This document shows positions 17,594 through 26,367 of a stretch of DNA of 64,000 bases, in pieces (position 1 is the stretch's first letter; each line of letters opens with the position of its first letter). The stretch is taken from NCBI GenBank assembly GCA_046349615.1, contig JAXMBZ010000002.1, positions 248,001 to 312,000 on the forward strand. Direction: 5' to 3'. This stretch comes from JADJNY01 sp046349615. GTDB lineage: Bacteria > Planctomycetota > UBA1135 > GCA-002686595. The notes under the pieces are model-generated. The model made no database searches. It saw nothing but the letters and a program-made list of their open reading frames with translations, and was not told where the DNA came from. A program made the translations under genes and the position numbers.

Positions 17594-18856
17594 ATGTCGC
17601 GCGTCGTCGTCACCGGAAAAGGTCGTCGTTGGCTGGAGAACGGTCACCCCTGGGCTTTCGCGGACGATCTCGCGACGGTCGAGGCGGAGCGCGGCGACGT
17701 CGTGCAGGTCGAAGGACCGAACGGCGTCCACCTCGGCCACGCGCTCTTCAGCCAGGGCTCGAAGATCGCCGTGCGCATGGTGTCGCGCGGCAAGGAAGCG
17801 CCCGACCGCGCGTTCTGGCAGCGCCGCGTCGAGCGCGCGATCGCGGCGCGCGCGGCGATGGGCTACCTCGAGCCGCTCGACGCCTGCCGGCTCGTCGCGG
17901 GCGACTCCGAAGGCGTGCCGGGGCTCGTCGTCGATCGCTACGCGGACGTGCTCGTGTGTCAATCGGGCACGCAGGGCGCCGATCGTCTGCGCGACCTCGT
18001 GCTCGAGCTCGTCGAGCGCGCGCTCCCGTGGAAGGTGCGCGCGATCGTCGATCGCTCCGACGCGAGCGTGCGGCGCTTCGAAGGGCTCGACAAGAAGGTC
18101 GAGGTCGTCCGCGGCGCCGTGCCGACGGAGCTCGTCGTGAAGGAGCGCGCGGCCGGCGCGCCGGAGCTCCAGTACGAGGTCGACGTGCTCGCGGGCCACA
18201 AGACGGGGCACTACCTCGACCAACGCGCGAACCGCGCGAAGGCCGCGGCGTTCGCGCGCGACGCGCGCGTGCTCGACGCGTTCTGCTACGACGGGCTCTT
18301 CGGCGTGCGCGCGGCGCTCGCCGGCGCGAAGGAGGTCGTCGCGCTCGACCAATCGCAGCCCGCGCTCGAGCGCGCGAAGCGCAACGCCGAGCGCAACGGC
18401 GTCGCCGCGAAGTTCGTGACGGAGCGCGCCGACTGCATGGACGCGCTGCGGGCGCGCGTGCAGGCGGGCGAGCGCTTCGACCTCGTCGTCGTCGACCCGC
18501 CCGCGTTCGCGAAGAACAAGCGCGAGGTCGAGGGCGCCGCGCGCGGCTACACCGAGCTCAACCGCCGCGCACTCGAGCTCGTGCGCGAGGGCGGACGGCT
18601 CGTCTCCGCGTCGTGCTCGTACAACGTGCGTCCCGAACTCTTCGTCGACTTCCTCCGCGCCGCCGCGACGCGCGCGCGGCGTTTCGCGTGGCTCGAGGAG
18701 CTCGCCGGTGCCTCCCCGGACCACCCGCAACTCCTGACGTTGCCCGAGAGCGCGTACCTGAAGTGCGCCTTCCTGCGCGTCGGCGAAACGGATAGCATCG
18801 TGCCCCCGCACGAGGCGCGCGATGGTGAAGGTCCAGGTCAACGGCGAGACGCGTGA
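17594..18856 (+). CDS. rlmI: Class I SAM-dependent rRNA methyltransferase, RlmI type
   Basis: 420 residues. RlmI methylates C5 of cytosine 1962 in 23S rRNA. The N-terminal part is a PUA-like domain (VVVTGKGRRWLENGHPWAF, then GDVVQVEGPNGVHLGHA). The central RlmI-like domain has GLVVDRYADVLVCQ. The Rossmann methyltransferase includes TGHYLDQRANR, VLDAFCYDGLFGV (SAM loop), VVALDQSQPALERAKRNAE, FDLVVVDPPAFAK and the catalytic-type SASCSYNV. The length matches the family (about 390-420). Its last 35 nt overlap thiS. Whether it hits exactly C1962 is inferred from family. Confidence 0.9.
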   Translation: MSRVVVTGKGRRWLENGHPWAFADDLATVEAERGDVVQVEGPNGVHLGHALFSQGSKIAVRMVSRGKEAPDRAFWQRRVERAIAARAAMGYLEPLDACRLVAGDSEGVPGLVVDRYADVLVCQSGTQGADRLRDLVLELVERALPWKVRAIVDRSDASVRRFEGLDKKVEVVRGAVPTELVVKERAAGAPELQYEVDVLAGHKTGHYLDQRANRAKAAAFARDARVLDAFCYDGLFGVRAALAGAKEVVALDQSQPALERAKRNAERNGVAAKFVTERADCMDALRARVQAGERFDLVVVDPPAFAKNKREVEGAARGYTELNRRALELVREGGRLVSASCSYNVRPELFVDFLRAAATRARRFAWLEELAGASPDHPQLLTLPESAYLKCAFLRVGETDSIVPPHEARDGEGPGQRRDA

Positions 18857-19025
18857 GCTCGCGGACGGCACGAGCGTCGCGCGCCTGCTCGACGAGCTCG
18901 GTCTGCGCCCCGAGATCGTCGCGGTCGAAGTGAACCGCGAGCTCGTGACGCGCGCGCGCCGCGCGACGACGGAGCTCAAGGACGGCGACCGCGTCGAGCT
19001 CGTCACGCTCGTCGGCGGCGGCTAG
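18822..19025 (+). CDS. thiS: Sulfur carrier protein ThiS
   Basis: 67 residues, ubiquitin-like fold, MVKVQVNGETRELADGTSV at the start and GDRVELVTLVGGG at the end. The C-terminal Gly-Gly is the site adenylated and thiocarboxylated for thiazole synthesis. The start codon lies inside the rlmI reading frame, which suggests translational coupling. thiG follows 26 nt later. No thiF, thiH or thiO is in the window. Confidence 0.92.
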   Translation: MVKVQVNGETRELADGTSVARLLDELGLRPEIVAVEVNRELVTRARRATTELKDGDRVELVTLVGGG

Positions 19026-19051
19026 CTCCTCGCGCACTCCAAGGACGGACG

Positions 19052-19867
19052 ATGACCCCTGCGATCGATCCCTGCGCCGACGCGCCCCTCGTGATCGGCA
19101 ACCACTCGTTCACCTCGCGCCTCCTCGTCGGCACGGGGAAGTACAAGTCGTTCGAGGAGACGCGCGACGCGCTCGCGATCTCCGGCACGCAGTGCGTCAC
19201 CGTCGCCGTGCGGCGCGTGAACCTCGACAAGAAGGCGGGCCCGTCGCTGCTCGATTTCATCGACCGCACGAAGTACGTCGTCCTGCCGAACACCGCCGGC
19301 TGCTTCGACGCCGCGAGCGCGATCCGCACCGCGGAGCTCGCGCGCGACGTGCTCGACACGCCGCTCGTGAAGCTCGAGGTGCTCGGCGACCCGAAGACGC
19401 TGCTCCCCGATCCCGTCGGCACGCTCGAAGCGACGAAGGAGCTCGTGAAGCAGGGCTTCGACGTGCTCGTCTACACGTCCGACGATCCGCGCCTCGGCGT
19501 GCGGCTGGCGGAGCTCGGCGCGAAGAGCGTGATGCCCGCGGGCTCGCCGATCGGCTCGGGACAGGGCGTGCTCAATCCCAACGCGATCCGCATCCTGATG
19601 GAGCTCGTCCAGGTGCCCGTGATCGTCGACGCGGGCGTCGGCACCGCGTCCGACGTCGCGTTCGCGATGGAGCTCGGCGCCGCGGGCGTCCTGCTCAACA
19701 CGGGGATCGCGAGCGCGCGCGAGCCGTTGCGCATGGCCGCTGCGATGCGCGACGCGTGCGTCGCGGGGCGCCAGGCGTTCCTCGCGGGCCGCATCCCGCG
19801 CAAGCTCTACGCGAACGCGTCGTCGCCGCTCGACGGCACGATCGAGGGCGCGGCGCCGCGCGCGTGA
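19052..19867 (+). CDS. thiG: Thiazole synthase ThiG
   Basis: 271 residues, a TIM barrel that condenses deoxyxylulose 5-phosphate, dehydroglycine and ThiS-thiocarboxylate into the thiazole phosphate of thiamine. The family pattern is complete: FTSRLLVGTGKYKSFEETRD, VRRVNLD, LLPNTAGC-like VVLPNTAGCFDA, the Schiff-base lysine in LVKLEVLGD, MPAGSPIGSGQG and VIVDAGVGTASD. AAGGA (19041-19045) is spaced 6 nt from ATG. The stop codon overlaps the next start (GTGA). Confidence 0.95.
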   Translation: MTPAIDPCADAPLVIGNHSFTSRLLVGTGKYKSFEETRDALAISGTQCVTVAVRRVNLDKKAGPSLLDFIDRTKYVVLPNTAGCFDAASAIRTAELARDVLDTPLVKLEVLGDPKTLLPDPVGTLEATKELVKQGFDVLVYTSDDPRLGVRLAELGAKSVMPAGSPIGSGQGVLNPNAIRILMELVQVPVIVDAGVGTASDVAFAMELGAAGVLLNTGIASAREPLRMAAAMRDACVAGRQAFLAGRIPRKLYANASSPLDGTIEGAAPRA

Positions 19868-20781
19868 GCGAGCTGATGCTCGACGAGCCCGTTCCCGGCG
19901 TCGTACCGCGCCTCGTCGTGGGCGCGGTGCTCGTCGCCGCGGGGACGGCGCTCGTGCCGATCGCGGGCTTCGCGGTGCGGCGCATCCGCGGAGCGATCGA
20001 AGCGCGCGACGGCGCCGTGCGGGGCCGTGAGCTGCGTGGAGACGCCGTGCGTGCGGTCGACGCGCCGCCGTGGGGGCTGGGCGAGCTCGCGGGCGGGCTC
20101 CTCTCGGCCGTGCTCTTCGCGTTCCTGGTCAGCTCGGCGCTCGGTCGCGCGCACGACGTGCCGTTGCTCGTCCAGCTCTGCGGTTCGATCGCGACGCTCG
20201 CGGGCGGGACGCTCGTCGCGGCGGCGCTCGCGCGGCGTTCGGGCGCGTCCGTGCTCGCTGCGTTCGCGGCGCGCGTCGACGGCGCGCCGCGCGCGGCGGC
20301 GGCGGGGGTCGCGGGGTACGTGCTGCTCGTGCCCGGGCTGATCGGCGTCGCGCTCGCATGGCCCGCGACGCTCGAGGCGCTCGGCCAGGGCCGCCCCGAG
20401 CAGGCCGTCGTCGCGGCGATGCGCGCGCTGCCCGTGAGCGATCGCCCCGTCGCGCTGCTCCTCGGCGTCGTCGTCGGACCGCTCTTCGAGGAGCTCTTTT
20501 TCCGCGGGTTCCTGCAGCGCACGCTCGCTCGGTACGTGCCCTCGTCGATCGCGATCGTCGCCGCGTCGCTCGCGTTCGCGAGCCTGCACGGGCTCGCCGC
20601 GTTCCTGCCCGTGTTCGCGCTCTCCCTGATCCTCGGGAGCGTGCTCCACGCGACGCAGCGGATCGCCGCGTCGTTCGCCGTGCACGCGCTCTTCAACGCG
20701 CAGACGTTCCTCTTCCTGTGGGGCCTGCCCGAGGTCGGCCGCGTGCTCGAGGGCTCGCCGCCGGGCCTCTGGAACGGATAG
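19864..20781 (+). CDS. CPBP-family intramembrane metalloprotease (CAAX protease-like)
   Basis: 305 residues from GTG 19864, overlapping the thiG stop by 4 nt; ATG 19876 is an alternative. Seven to eight hydrophobic segments. The CPBP motifs are present: motif 1 with paired Glu in FEELFFRGFLQR, motif 2 in FASLHGL, and motif 3 in HALFNAQTF. The family cleaves or binds prenylated or peptide substrates in the membrane. In bacteria its targets are usually unknown, and nothing here names one. The thiG overlap suggests co-expression rather than a thiamine role. Confidence 0.85.
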   Translation: MSELMLDEPVPGVVPRLVVGAVLVAAGTALVPIAGFAVRRIRGAIEARDGAVRGRELRGDAVRAVDAPPWGLGELAGGLLSAVLFAFLVSSALGRAHDVPLLVQLCGSIATLAGGTLVAAALARRSGASVLAAFAARVDGAPRAAAAGVAGYVLLVPGLIGVALAWPATLEALGQGRPEQAVVAAMRALPVSDRPVALLLGVVVGPLFEELFFRGFLQRTLARYVPSSIAIVAASLAFASLHGLAAFLPVFALSLILGSVLHATQRIAASFAVHALFNAQTFLFLWGLPEVGRVLEGSPPGLWNG

Positions 20782-20784
20782 GAT
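20779..20784 (+). promoter_or_regulatory. -10-like hexamer TAGGAT before the carbonic anhydrase-like gene
   Basis: TAGGAT ends 7 nt before ATG 20792. Its TAG is also the stop codon of the preceding gene, so the match could be partly coincidental. Confidence 0.35.
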
Positions 20785-20791
20785 CCGCGCG

Positions 20792-21307
20792 ATGACGCAC
20801 TATCCGACGAAGGGCCGGTTTCGTCGCCTCGAAGGCGGCGCGTTCGCGGCGGACAACGCCGTCCTCACCGGGGACGTGACGCTCGGCGCCGACGTGGGCA
20901 TCTGGTTTTCGTGCGTGGTGCGCGGCGACGACGCGCCGCTCACGGTCGGCGCGCGCACGAACGTGCAGGACTTGACGATGATCCACGCCGACACGGGCAC
21001 GCCGAACGTGATCGGCTCCGAGTGCACGATCGGTCACCGCTGCGTGCTGCACGGCGCGCGGATCGGCGATCGCTGCTTGATCGGGATGGGCGCGATCCTG
21101 CTCGGCGGCTCCGTGATCGGCGACGAGTCGCTCGTCGCCGCCGGCGCCGTCGTGAAGGAGAAGTTCGTCGTGCCGCCGCGCTCGCTCGTCGCGGGCGTGC
21201 CGGCGAAGATCGTGCGCACGCTCACCGACGACGAGGTCGCGATGATCGCGAAGAGCGCCGACGGGTACGTGAAGAAGCTCCGCCTCTACCTCGCCGACGG
21301 GGCGTGA
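20792..21307 (+). CDS. Gamma-carbonic-anhydrase-family hexapeptide-repeat protein
   Basis: 171 residues, left-handed beta-helix. Hexapeptide repeats run from residue 20 to 135 (VLTGDVTLGADVGIWFSCVV, IGSECTIGHRCVLHGARIGD). The three zinc-type histidines are in MIHAD, IGHRC and VLHGA. ARTNVQDLTMIHAD and PAKIVRTLTDDE are typical of the YrdA/PaaY/CaiE group. A C-terminal helix closes it. The group includes true carbonic anhydrases, and some members are CoA-thioesterase-like, so the reaction is not certain. The stop overlaps the next start (GTGA). Confidence 0.88.
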   Translation: MTHYPTKGRFRRLEGGAFAADNAVLTGDVTLGADVGIWFSCVVRGDDAPLTVGARTNVQDLTMIHADTGTPNVIGSECTIGHRCVLHGARIGDRCLIGMGAILLGGSVIGDESLVAAGAVVKEKFVVPPRSLVAGVPAKIVRTLTDDEVAMIAKSADGYVKKLRLYLADGA

Positions 21308-22194
21308 GGAGCACGCTCGTGGAGTCCGCCGCAACGTCGTTCGAGGCGAAGTCCGCCGCGCTCCGCGCGGGGCTCGTCGAGCTCGAGCGCGTCGCCGTCG
21401 CGTTCTCCGGCGGCGTCGATTCCTCCGTGCTGCTCGCTGCGGCGCTCGAGGCGCTCGGGCCCGCGCCGTGGGCCGAGGGCGAGCGCGCGTCACCGCCCGC
21501 CGCGGGCGCATGGCGCGGCGCCGTCGGCGTGATCGCGGATTCGCCGTCGCTCCCGCGGCGCGAGCTCGCCGAGGCGCGCGCGCTCGCCGCTTCGATCGGC
21601 GCGCCGCTGCTCGTCGTCGCGACGGACGAGCTCGACGACGCGCGCTACCAGGCGAACGCCGGCGACCGCTGCTACTTCTGCAAGTCGGCGCTCTTCCGCG
21701 CGATGCGCCCGTGGGCGGAGTCCCGCGGCTTCCGCGCGCTCGCGTTCGGCGAGATCGCGGACGACCTGCTCGACGACCGGCCGGGCGCGCGCGCGGCGCG
21801 CGAGTTCGGCGTCGTGGCGCCGCTCTCCGCCGCGGGCTTCACGAAGGAGGACGTGCGCGCGCTCGCGCGGCGGTTCCGTCTCGCCGTCGCGGAGAAGCCC
21901 GCGTCCGCCTGCCTCGCGTCGCGCCTGCCGGTCGGGACGCGCGTGACGAAGGAGCGCCTCGCGCGCGTCGAGGAGGGCGAGGAGCGCCTGCGCGCGCTCG
22001 GCCTCGTCCAGGTGCGCCTGCGCGACCACGGCACCCGCGCGAAGGTCGAGGTCGGGGCCGAATCGCTCGCGCTCGCGCGGATGGAGACGGCGCGGATCGA
22101 AGCGCTCCTGCGCGAGCTCGGCTTCGAGACGGTCGAGCTCGCGCGCTACCTGTCGCCGCTCGAGCGCGCGCGCGGCGTCCGCGCCGACGGCTGA
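21304..22194 (+). CDS. larE: LarE-like ATP-dependent sulfur transferase
   Basis: 296 residues from GTG 21304 (overlap with the previous stop); GTG 21319 is an alternative. It is a PP-loop ATPase: SGGVDSS at about residue 35, then DSPSLPRRELAEA, NAGDRCYFCKSALF and EKPASACLASRLPVGTRVTK. LarE makes the sulfurs of the nickel-pincer cofactor of lactate racemase-type enzymes. This copy has CYFC plus the Cys of ACLASR, three cysteines in the pattern of the [4Fe-4S]-carrying subtype rather than the sacrificial single-Cys type (from family knowledge). larB, larC and a LarA-like target are not in this window. The nearby sulfur-carrier genes thiS and thiG are notable. Confidence 0.85.
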   Translation: MRSTLVESAATSFEAKSAALRAGLVELERVAVAFSGGVDSSVLLAAALEALGPAPWAEGERASPPAAGAWRGAVGVIADSPSLPRRELAEARALAASIGAPLLVVATDELDDARYQANAGDRCYFCKSALFRAMRPWAESRGFRALAFGEIADDLLDDRPGARAAREFGVVAPLSAAGFTKEDVRALARRFRLAVAEKPASACLASRLPVGTRVTKERLARVEEGEERLRALGLVQVRLRDHGTRAKVEVGAESLALARMETARIEALLRELGFETVELARYLSPLERARGVRADG

Positions 22195-22223
22195 CGCGGC
22201 TCCCTTCGCGCTCGCGCGCGTAG

Positions 22224-22229
22224 TAGGCT
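22224..22229 (+). promoter_or_regulatory. -10-like hexamer TAGGCT before the flippase gene
   Basis: TAGGCT (within TAGTAGGCT) ends 6 nt before GTG 22236; no Shine-Dalgarno. It separates the larE operon from the glycan/two-component operon. Confidence 0.45.
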
Positions 22230-22235
22230 CACCGC

Positions 22236-23849
22236 GTGCCGGAAGACGCACCGTCCCGTCCCGAAGTCGCGCCCGCGGAGCCAGCCGCGGATCCGGGCGC
22301 GCTCGCGCGCCGACGCGGGCTGCGCTTCGTGCTCCTCGCGCATCCGGCGGTGCAGGGGCTGCGCTTCCTCTCGAAGTTCGTCCTCGCGTGGTTCTTGACG
22401 AGCGAGGACCTGGGCGAGGCCGTCTTCGCGTCGCTCTTCGCGCTCTTCGCGTCGCAGATCGCGCTCTTCGGCCTCGACGAGGCGCTCGTGCAGGCACCGC
22501 GCTTCGACGGCGCCGTCTGGCGCGCATTCCGCGGGTGGAGCGCGCGCGCCGGCCTCGTCGCGGCCGCGCTCGTGGCGCTCGCGGGGCTCGCGGCGCGCGC
22601 GTTCCCCGGCGGGATCCCGGACCATCCGGAGCTCGGCGTGCTGCTCCTCGCGCTCGCGCCGATGGTGTGGATCGCGAACCGCGCCGTGCTCCCGACCGCG
22701 CTGCTCGTGCGCACGGGCGACTACAAGGGCGTGTTCCTGCTCGACGTCGCGCAGGTGATCGCGCTCGCGCTCGGGACGTGGATCCCCGCGGCGCTGGGCG
22801 CCGGGCCGTTCAGCCTGGTCGTCGGCTGGTACGCGAACGCGCTCGCAGCCGCCTTCGTCGCGGAGCAGCTCGCGCGTCCGCACGTCCCGAGCGACGCGGC
22901 CGCGCCGTTCGCGGCGGAAGAGCGCGCTCAGGCTCGGCGGTTCGCGCGCGCGCTGTGCCTCGCGTCGCTTTCCTCGTTCGCCGTCGAGCGGTTCGACGGT
23001 CTCGGGGTGGGCGCGAAGCTCGGGCGAGCCGCGCTCGGCGCGTACGAGCTCGCGCAGCAGCTCTCGACCGCGGCGCTCGGCTACACGACGAACCTCGTCG
23101 AGCGGCTCGTCTTCCCCGTGCTCGCGGACGCGGAGCGCGCGGCGAACCTCGCGCGCGCGTGGCGCGAGGCGCTGCGAGTCGTGCTCGTGTACCTGCTCCC
23201 GCTGCACGTCCTGCTCGCGCTCGCGGGCGGAGCGCTCGTGCTCGTCGCGTTCCCCGAGCGCTGGCGACCCGCAGGCGAGCTCGTGCCGTGGCTCGCGCTC
23301 GGTGCGGGGGCGCGCTCGCTGGACCTCGTCGCGAGCGCGGCGCTCAAGGCGGCGGGGCGCGGGCGCGCCGTCACGGTGCTCGCGGCGTTGCGTCTCGGCC
23401 TGCTCGCGATCGCCGTCGTCATCGCACTCCCGCAAGGGCTCGCCGCCGTCGCGTGCGCGGTCTGCGTCGCGCGCGCGCTCGCGGCCGCGGCGAGCACGGG
23501 CCTCGCGCTCGCGCGCGTCGTGCCGAGCGCGGCGACGACGTCCTCGGTGGGACCAGAGGCCTGCACCGCGCGTTCGCCCGCGTCGGCCGCCGGGCCGGAG
23601 GGCGAGGCCGCGCTCGACGCGCCGACGGCCGGGACGCACGCCGCCTTCGTCCTCTGCGCGGCGTGGTGCGCGCTCGTGAGCACCGGCGCGTGGTTCGCGC
23701 GCGACGCGCTCGCGCCCGGCGGCTTCGTCGCGGTGGTCGCAGGCGCGGGGCTCGCGGTCTGGCTCGCGCTGCGCGTCGCGTTCGACCGCGCGGAACTCGC
23801 GCGCGAGCTCGCCTGGCTGCGGACGCGGGCCGCGGAGGCGCGCGCATGA
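22236..23849 (+). CDS. Polysaccharide flippase of the MOP superfamily (Wzx-like)
   Basis: 537 residues, GTG start supported by a TAGGCT element 6 nt upstream. About 12-14 hydrophobic helices, with the opening family pattern LRFLSKFVLAWFLTSEDLGE and the conserved YELAQQLSTAALGYTTNLV segment mid-protein. A Ser/Ala/Thr-rich cytoplasmic-type linker occurs near residue 430 before the last two helices. The family flips lipid-linked oligosaccharides across the inner membrane. It overlaps the following glycosyltransferase (ATGA), which supports a surface-glycan role. Confidence 0.8.
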   Translation: MPEDAPSRPEVAPAEPAADPGALARRRGLRFVLLAHPAVQGLRFLSKFVLAWFLTSEDLGEAVFASLFALFASQIALFGLDEALVQAPRFDGAVWRAFRGWSARAGLVAAALVALAGLAARAFPGGIPDHPELGVLLLALAPMVWIANRAVLPTALLVRTGDYKGVFLLDVAQVIALALGTWIPAALGAGPFSLVVGWYANALAAAFVAEQLARPHVPSDAAAPFAAEERAQARRFARALCLASLSSFAVERFDGLGVGAKLGRAALGAYELAQQLSTAALGYTTNLVERLVFPVLADAERAANLARAWREALRVVLVYLLPLHVLLALAGGALVLVAFPERWRPAGELVPWLALGAGARSLDLVASAALKAAGRGRAVTVLAALRLGLLAIAVVIALPQGLAAVACAVCVARALAAAASTGLALARVVPSAATTSSVGPEACTARSPASAAGPEGEAALDAPTAGTHAAFVLCAAWCALVSTGAWFARDALAPGGFVAVVAGAGLAVWLALRVAFDRAELARELAWLRTRAAEARA

Positions 23850-24868
23850 GGATCGACCTCACCGTCGTCGTGCCGGTCCACGACGGCGCTGCGTTCGTCG
23901 CGGAGACGCTCGACAGTGTGCTCGCGCAGCGTGAGGTCGCGCTCGAGCTCGTCGTCGTCGACGACGGTTCGAAGGACGCGACGCCGGAGGTGCTCGCGCG
24001 CTACGCGGACCGCGCGCGCGTCCTGCGGCAGGAGTGCAGCGGCGTCTCGGCCGCGCGCAACCGCGGCGCGGCGGAGGCGCGCGGACGCGTCCTCGCCTTC
24101 CTCGACCAGGACGACGTGTGGGAGCCGGACCTCGCCGCGACGCTCCTCGGCGCGCTCGATGCGGACGCCGAGCTCGTGCTCGTGCACGCGGATTCGTGGG
24201 TCGTCGACGCGCGCGGCCGTGCGCACGCCCGGCGCGGGCGCTTCCTCCCGCCGGCGCGCGGCGCGGCGTTCCGCACGCTGCTCGCTCGGAACACGGTCCC
24301 GATCGAATCGACGCTCGTCCGCCGCGCCGCGTTCGAGCGCGCGGGCGGCTTCGACCCGGAGCTCCGCTACCTCGAGGACTGGGACCTCGCGCTGCGCCTC
24401 GCGCGCGCGGGCCGCTTCGGCTTCGTCGACCGTCCGCTCGCGCGCTACCGCGTCCATGCGCGCAACCTGAGCCACGCGCTCGAGCCGATGCTGCGCGAGG
24501 AGCTGCTCCTGCACGAGCGCGTCCGCGCGCGGTGCGGGCCGCTCGCGGCGGGCGAGGAGGCCGAGCTCGCGCGGCAGGATGCGCGCGTCGCGCTCGACCT
24601 CGCGTGGCAGGCGCTGCGTCGCGGCGATCGAGACGATGCGTGCGCCTGGCGCGAGCGTGCGGCGAGCGTCCGCGGCGTCGCGGCGACGGATCGCGCGCTC
24701 CTCTCGCGGCGCATGCGCGTCGCGCTCCTCGGCGCGCTCGACGCGCTCGACGCGCGCGGGCTCGATCCGATCGGAATCGCGGACGTGGTGCGCTCCGCGC
24801 TGCCGAAGCGCAGGCTCTATGGGCTCCTCCCGAACGATCTCGAGCCTGGGGAGCGCCTCGAGCCATGA
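23846..24868 (+). CDS. Family 2 glycosyltransferase
   Basis: 340 residues, ATG overlapping the flippase stop. GT-A fold: LTVVVPVHDGAAFVAETLDS, LELVVVDDGSKDATPEVL, SGVSAARNRGAAEARGRVLA, then the DXD-like FLDQDDVWEPD at about residue 85, and the acceptor-side motif YLEDWDLALRLARAG. The C-terminal 100 residues are helical. Inverting transfer of a sugar from an NDP donor is expected; donor and acceptor are unknown. It overlaps the histidine kinase start (ATGA). Confidence 0.88.
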   Translation: MRIDLTVVVPVHDGAAFVAETLDSVLAQREVALELVVVDDGSKDATPEVLARYADRARVLRQECSGVSAARNRGAAEARGRVLAFLDQDDVWEPDLAATLLGALDADAELVLVHADSWVVDARGRAHARRGRFLPPARGAAFRTLLARNTVPIESTLVRRAAFERAGGFDPELRYLEDWDLALRLARAGRFGFVDRPLARYRVHARNLSHALEPMLREELLLHERVRARCGPLAAGEEAELARQDARVALDLAWQALRRGDRDDACAWRERAASVRGVAATDRALLSRRMRVALLGALDALDARGLDPIGIADVVRSALPKRRLYGLLPNDLEPGERLEP

Positions 24869-26367
24869 ACGACGCGCGGCGCGTAGATCCTGCGGGCGCG
24901 CCCGTCGATTCGACGCGCGCGAGCTTGGAACGTGCGCGTGCCCGCAGGTATCAAGCTCCGGTGCACCGTCGCGGCCACCTCCGGCTCCTCGCGTACTTCT
25001 TCGCGCTTGCGTCGATCGCGACGGGGTTTGGGATCTGGGCGCTCGTCGCGATCGGCGCGCCCAAGGAGACGGGCGCGGTCCTCATCGTCTGCGTGTGGGG
25101 CGTGGCCGCGCTGGGTTTCCTCGGCGTGTTCTGGCATCGCTTGACGATCGCGAAGGCGCGCTGGAAGGAGACGCAGGACTACCTCGCGCGGATCCAACGC
25201 GCGTCGGACCGCTACCGAGCCCTGATGGAGGGCGGCGCGGACAAGCTGCTCGTGGTCGAGCCGTCGACCGGCGTCGTGCGGGCGGCGAACCTGCGCGCGC
25301 GGGAGTCGCTCGAGGGCGGGGAGCGGCTCGCGGGCGCCGCGGGGGGGGAACTCGGTGCGTTCGAGCGGAGCGACGGCCAGGACGCCGGGGCGGGCGCTGC
25401 GAGGCCGCCGCCGACGTTGCGTGAGTTCGTGCTCGCGAGCGACCTCGAGCGCTTCGACGCCGCCGTGCGGGACGCGGTCGCCGGCGGCGGGGCGCTCGTT
25501 TCGCTCGGGAACCTGCACCTCCGCGGACGCAACGGACGGACGATCGTCGCCGCCGCGCGCCTCGTCGGGATCGAGCTCGGCGACGAGCGCGTCGTGCAGG
25601 TCGCGCTGCGCGACGTCACGCGCGAGAAGGAGATGGAGCGCCAACTCGCCGTGCACGAGCGACTCTCGTCGATCGGTCTCCTCACCGCGGGCGTCGCGCA
25701 CGAGATCAACAACCCGCTCGAGGGCATCGGCAACTACCTCGCGCTGCTCGAGAAGCCCGACCTCGCGCCGGAGGACCGCGCGCGCTACCTGGGGCTCGTG
25801 CGGCACGGTTTCGAGCGCGTGCGCGACATCGTCGGCCAGCTCCTGCGCTTCGCGCGGCCGCGCGACGGGACGGGCAGCGCCGACCTCACGGGCGTCGTGC
25901 GCCGCGCGCTCGAGCTCGTGCGCTACACGGACCGCTTCAAGCCGATCGAAGTCGAGCTCGTCGGGCTCGATCGCCCGCTCGTCGTCGTGGGGGACGCGGG
26001 AAGGCTCGAGCAGCTCGTGTTCAACCTGCTGCTCAACGCCGCGCAGGCGATGGACGGACACGGCCGGGTCACGATCACGGCGCGTACGGAGCGCGGGGGC
26101 GAGCACGGTGAGCGCGAACTCGTGCTCGTCGTCGAGGACTCCGGTCCCGGCATCGCGCCCGAGCACCTCGGCCGGCTCTTCGATCCGTTCTTCACGACGA
26201 GCGGCGGGACCGGGCTCGGCCTGTCCGTGTCGTACGGCATCGCGCGCGCCCATGGTGGTACGCTCACCGCCGAGAATCGACCGCCGCGCGCCGACGCGGA
26301 CGGGCCCGAGGGCGCGCGCTTCGTGCTGCGCCTGCCGTGCCCCGAGGAGCGTGAGACCCGAGCATGA
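24865..26367 (+). CDS. Membrane PAS sensor histidine kinase
   Basis: 500 residues. Two transmembrane helices (about 35-60 and 68-90) with only a short loop, so there is no large periplasmic sensor. A PAS-like domain follows (about 110-255, SDRYRALMEGGADKLLVVEP). The HisKA helix has LTAGVAHEINNPLEGIGNY with His at about 278. HATPase_c has NLLLNAAQAMDG (N box), VEDSGPGI (G1), FFTTSGGTGLGLS (F/G2). It resembles NtrB/AtoS-type kinases and overlaps its partner regulator by 4 nt. The signal is unknown; co-transcription with flippase and glycosyltransferase hints at envelope control. Confidence 0.9.
   Translation: MNDARRVDPAGAPVDSTRASLERARARRYQAPVHRRGHLRLLAYFFALASIATGFGIWALVAIGAPKETGAVLIVCVWGVAALGFLGVFWHRLTIAKARWKETQDYLARIQRASDRYRALMEGGADKLLVVEPSTGVVRAANLRARESLEGGERLAGAAGGELGAFERSDGQDAGAGAARPPPTLREFVLASDLERFDAAVRDAVAGGGALVSLGNLHLRGRNGRTIVAAARLVGIELGDERVVQVALRDVTREKEMERQLAVHERLSSIGLLTAGVAHEINNPLEGIGNYLALLEKPDLAPEDRARYLGLVRHGFERVRDIVGQLLRFARPRDGTGSADLTGVVRRALELVRYTDRFKPIEVELVGLDRPLVVVGDAGRLEQLVFNLLLNAAQAMDGHGRVTITARTERGGEHGERELVLVVEDSGPGIAPEHLGRLFDPFFTTSGGTGLGLSVSYGIARAHGGTLTAENRPPRADADGPEGARFVLRLPCPEERETRA

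Noticed and set aside
18700..19060. TPP riboswitch upstream of thiS/thiG
   Set aside because: thiS starts inside rlmI and I see no CUGAGA-type THI-box core.
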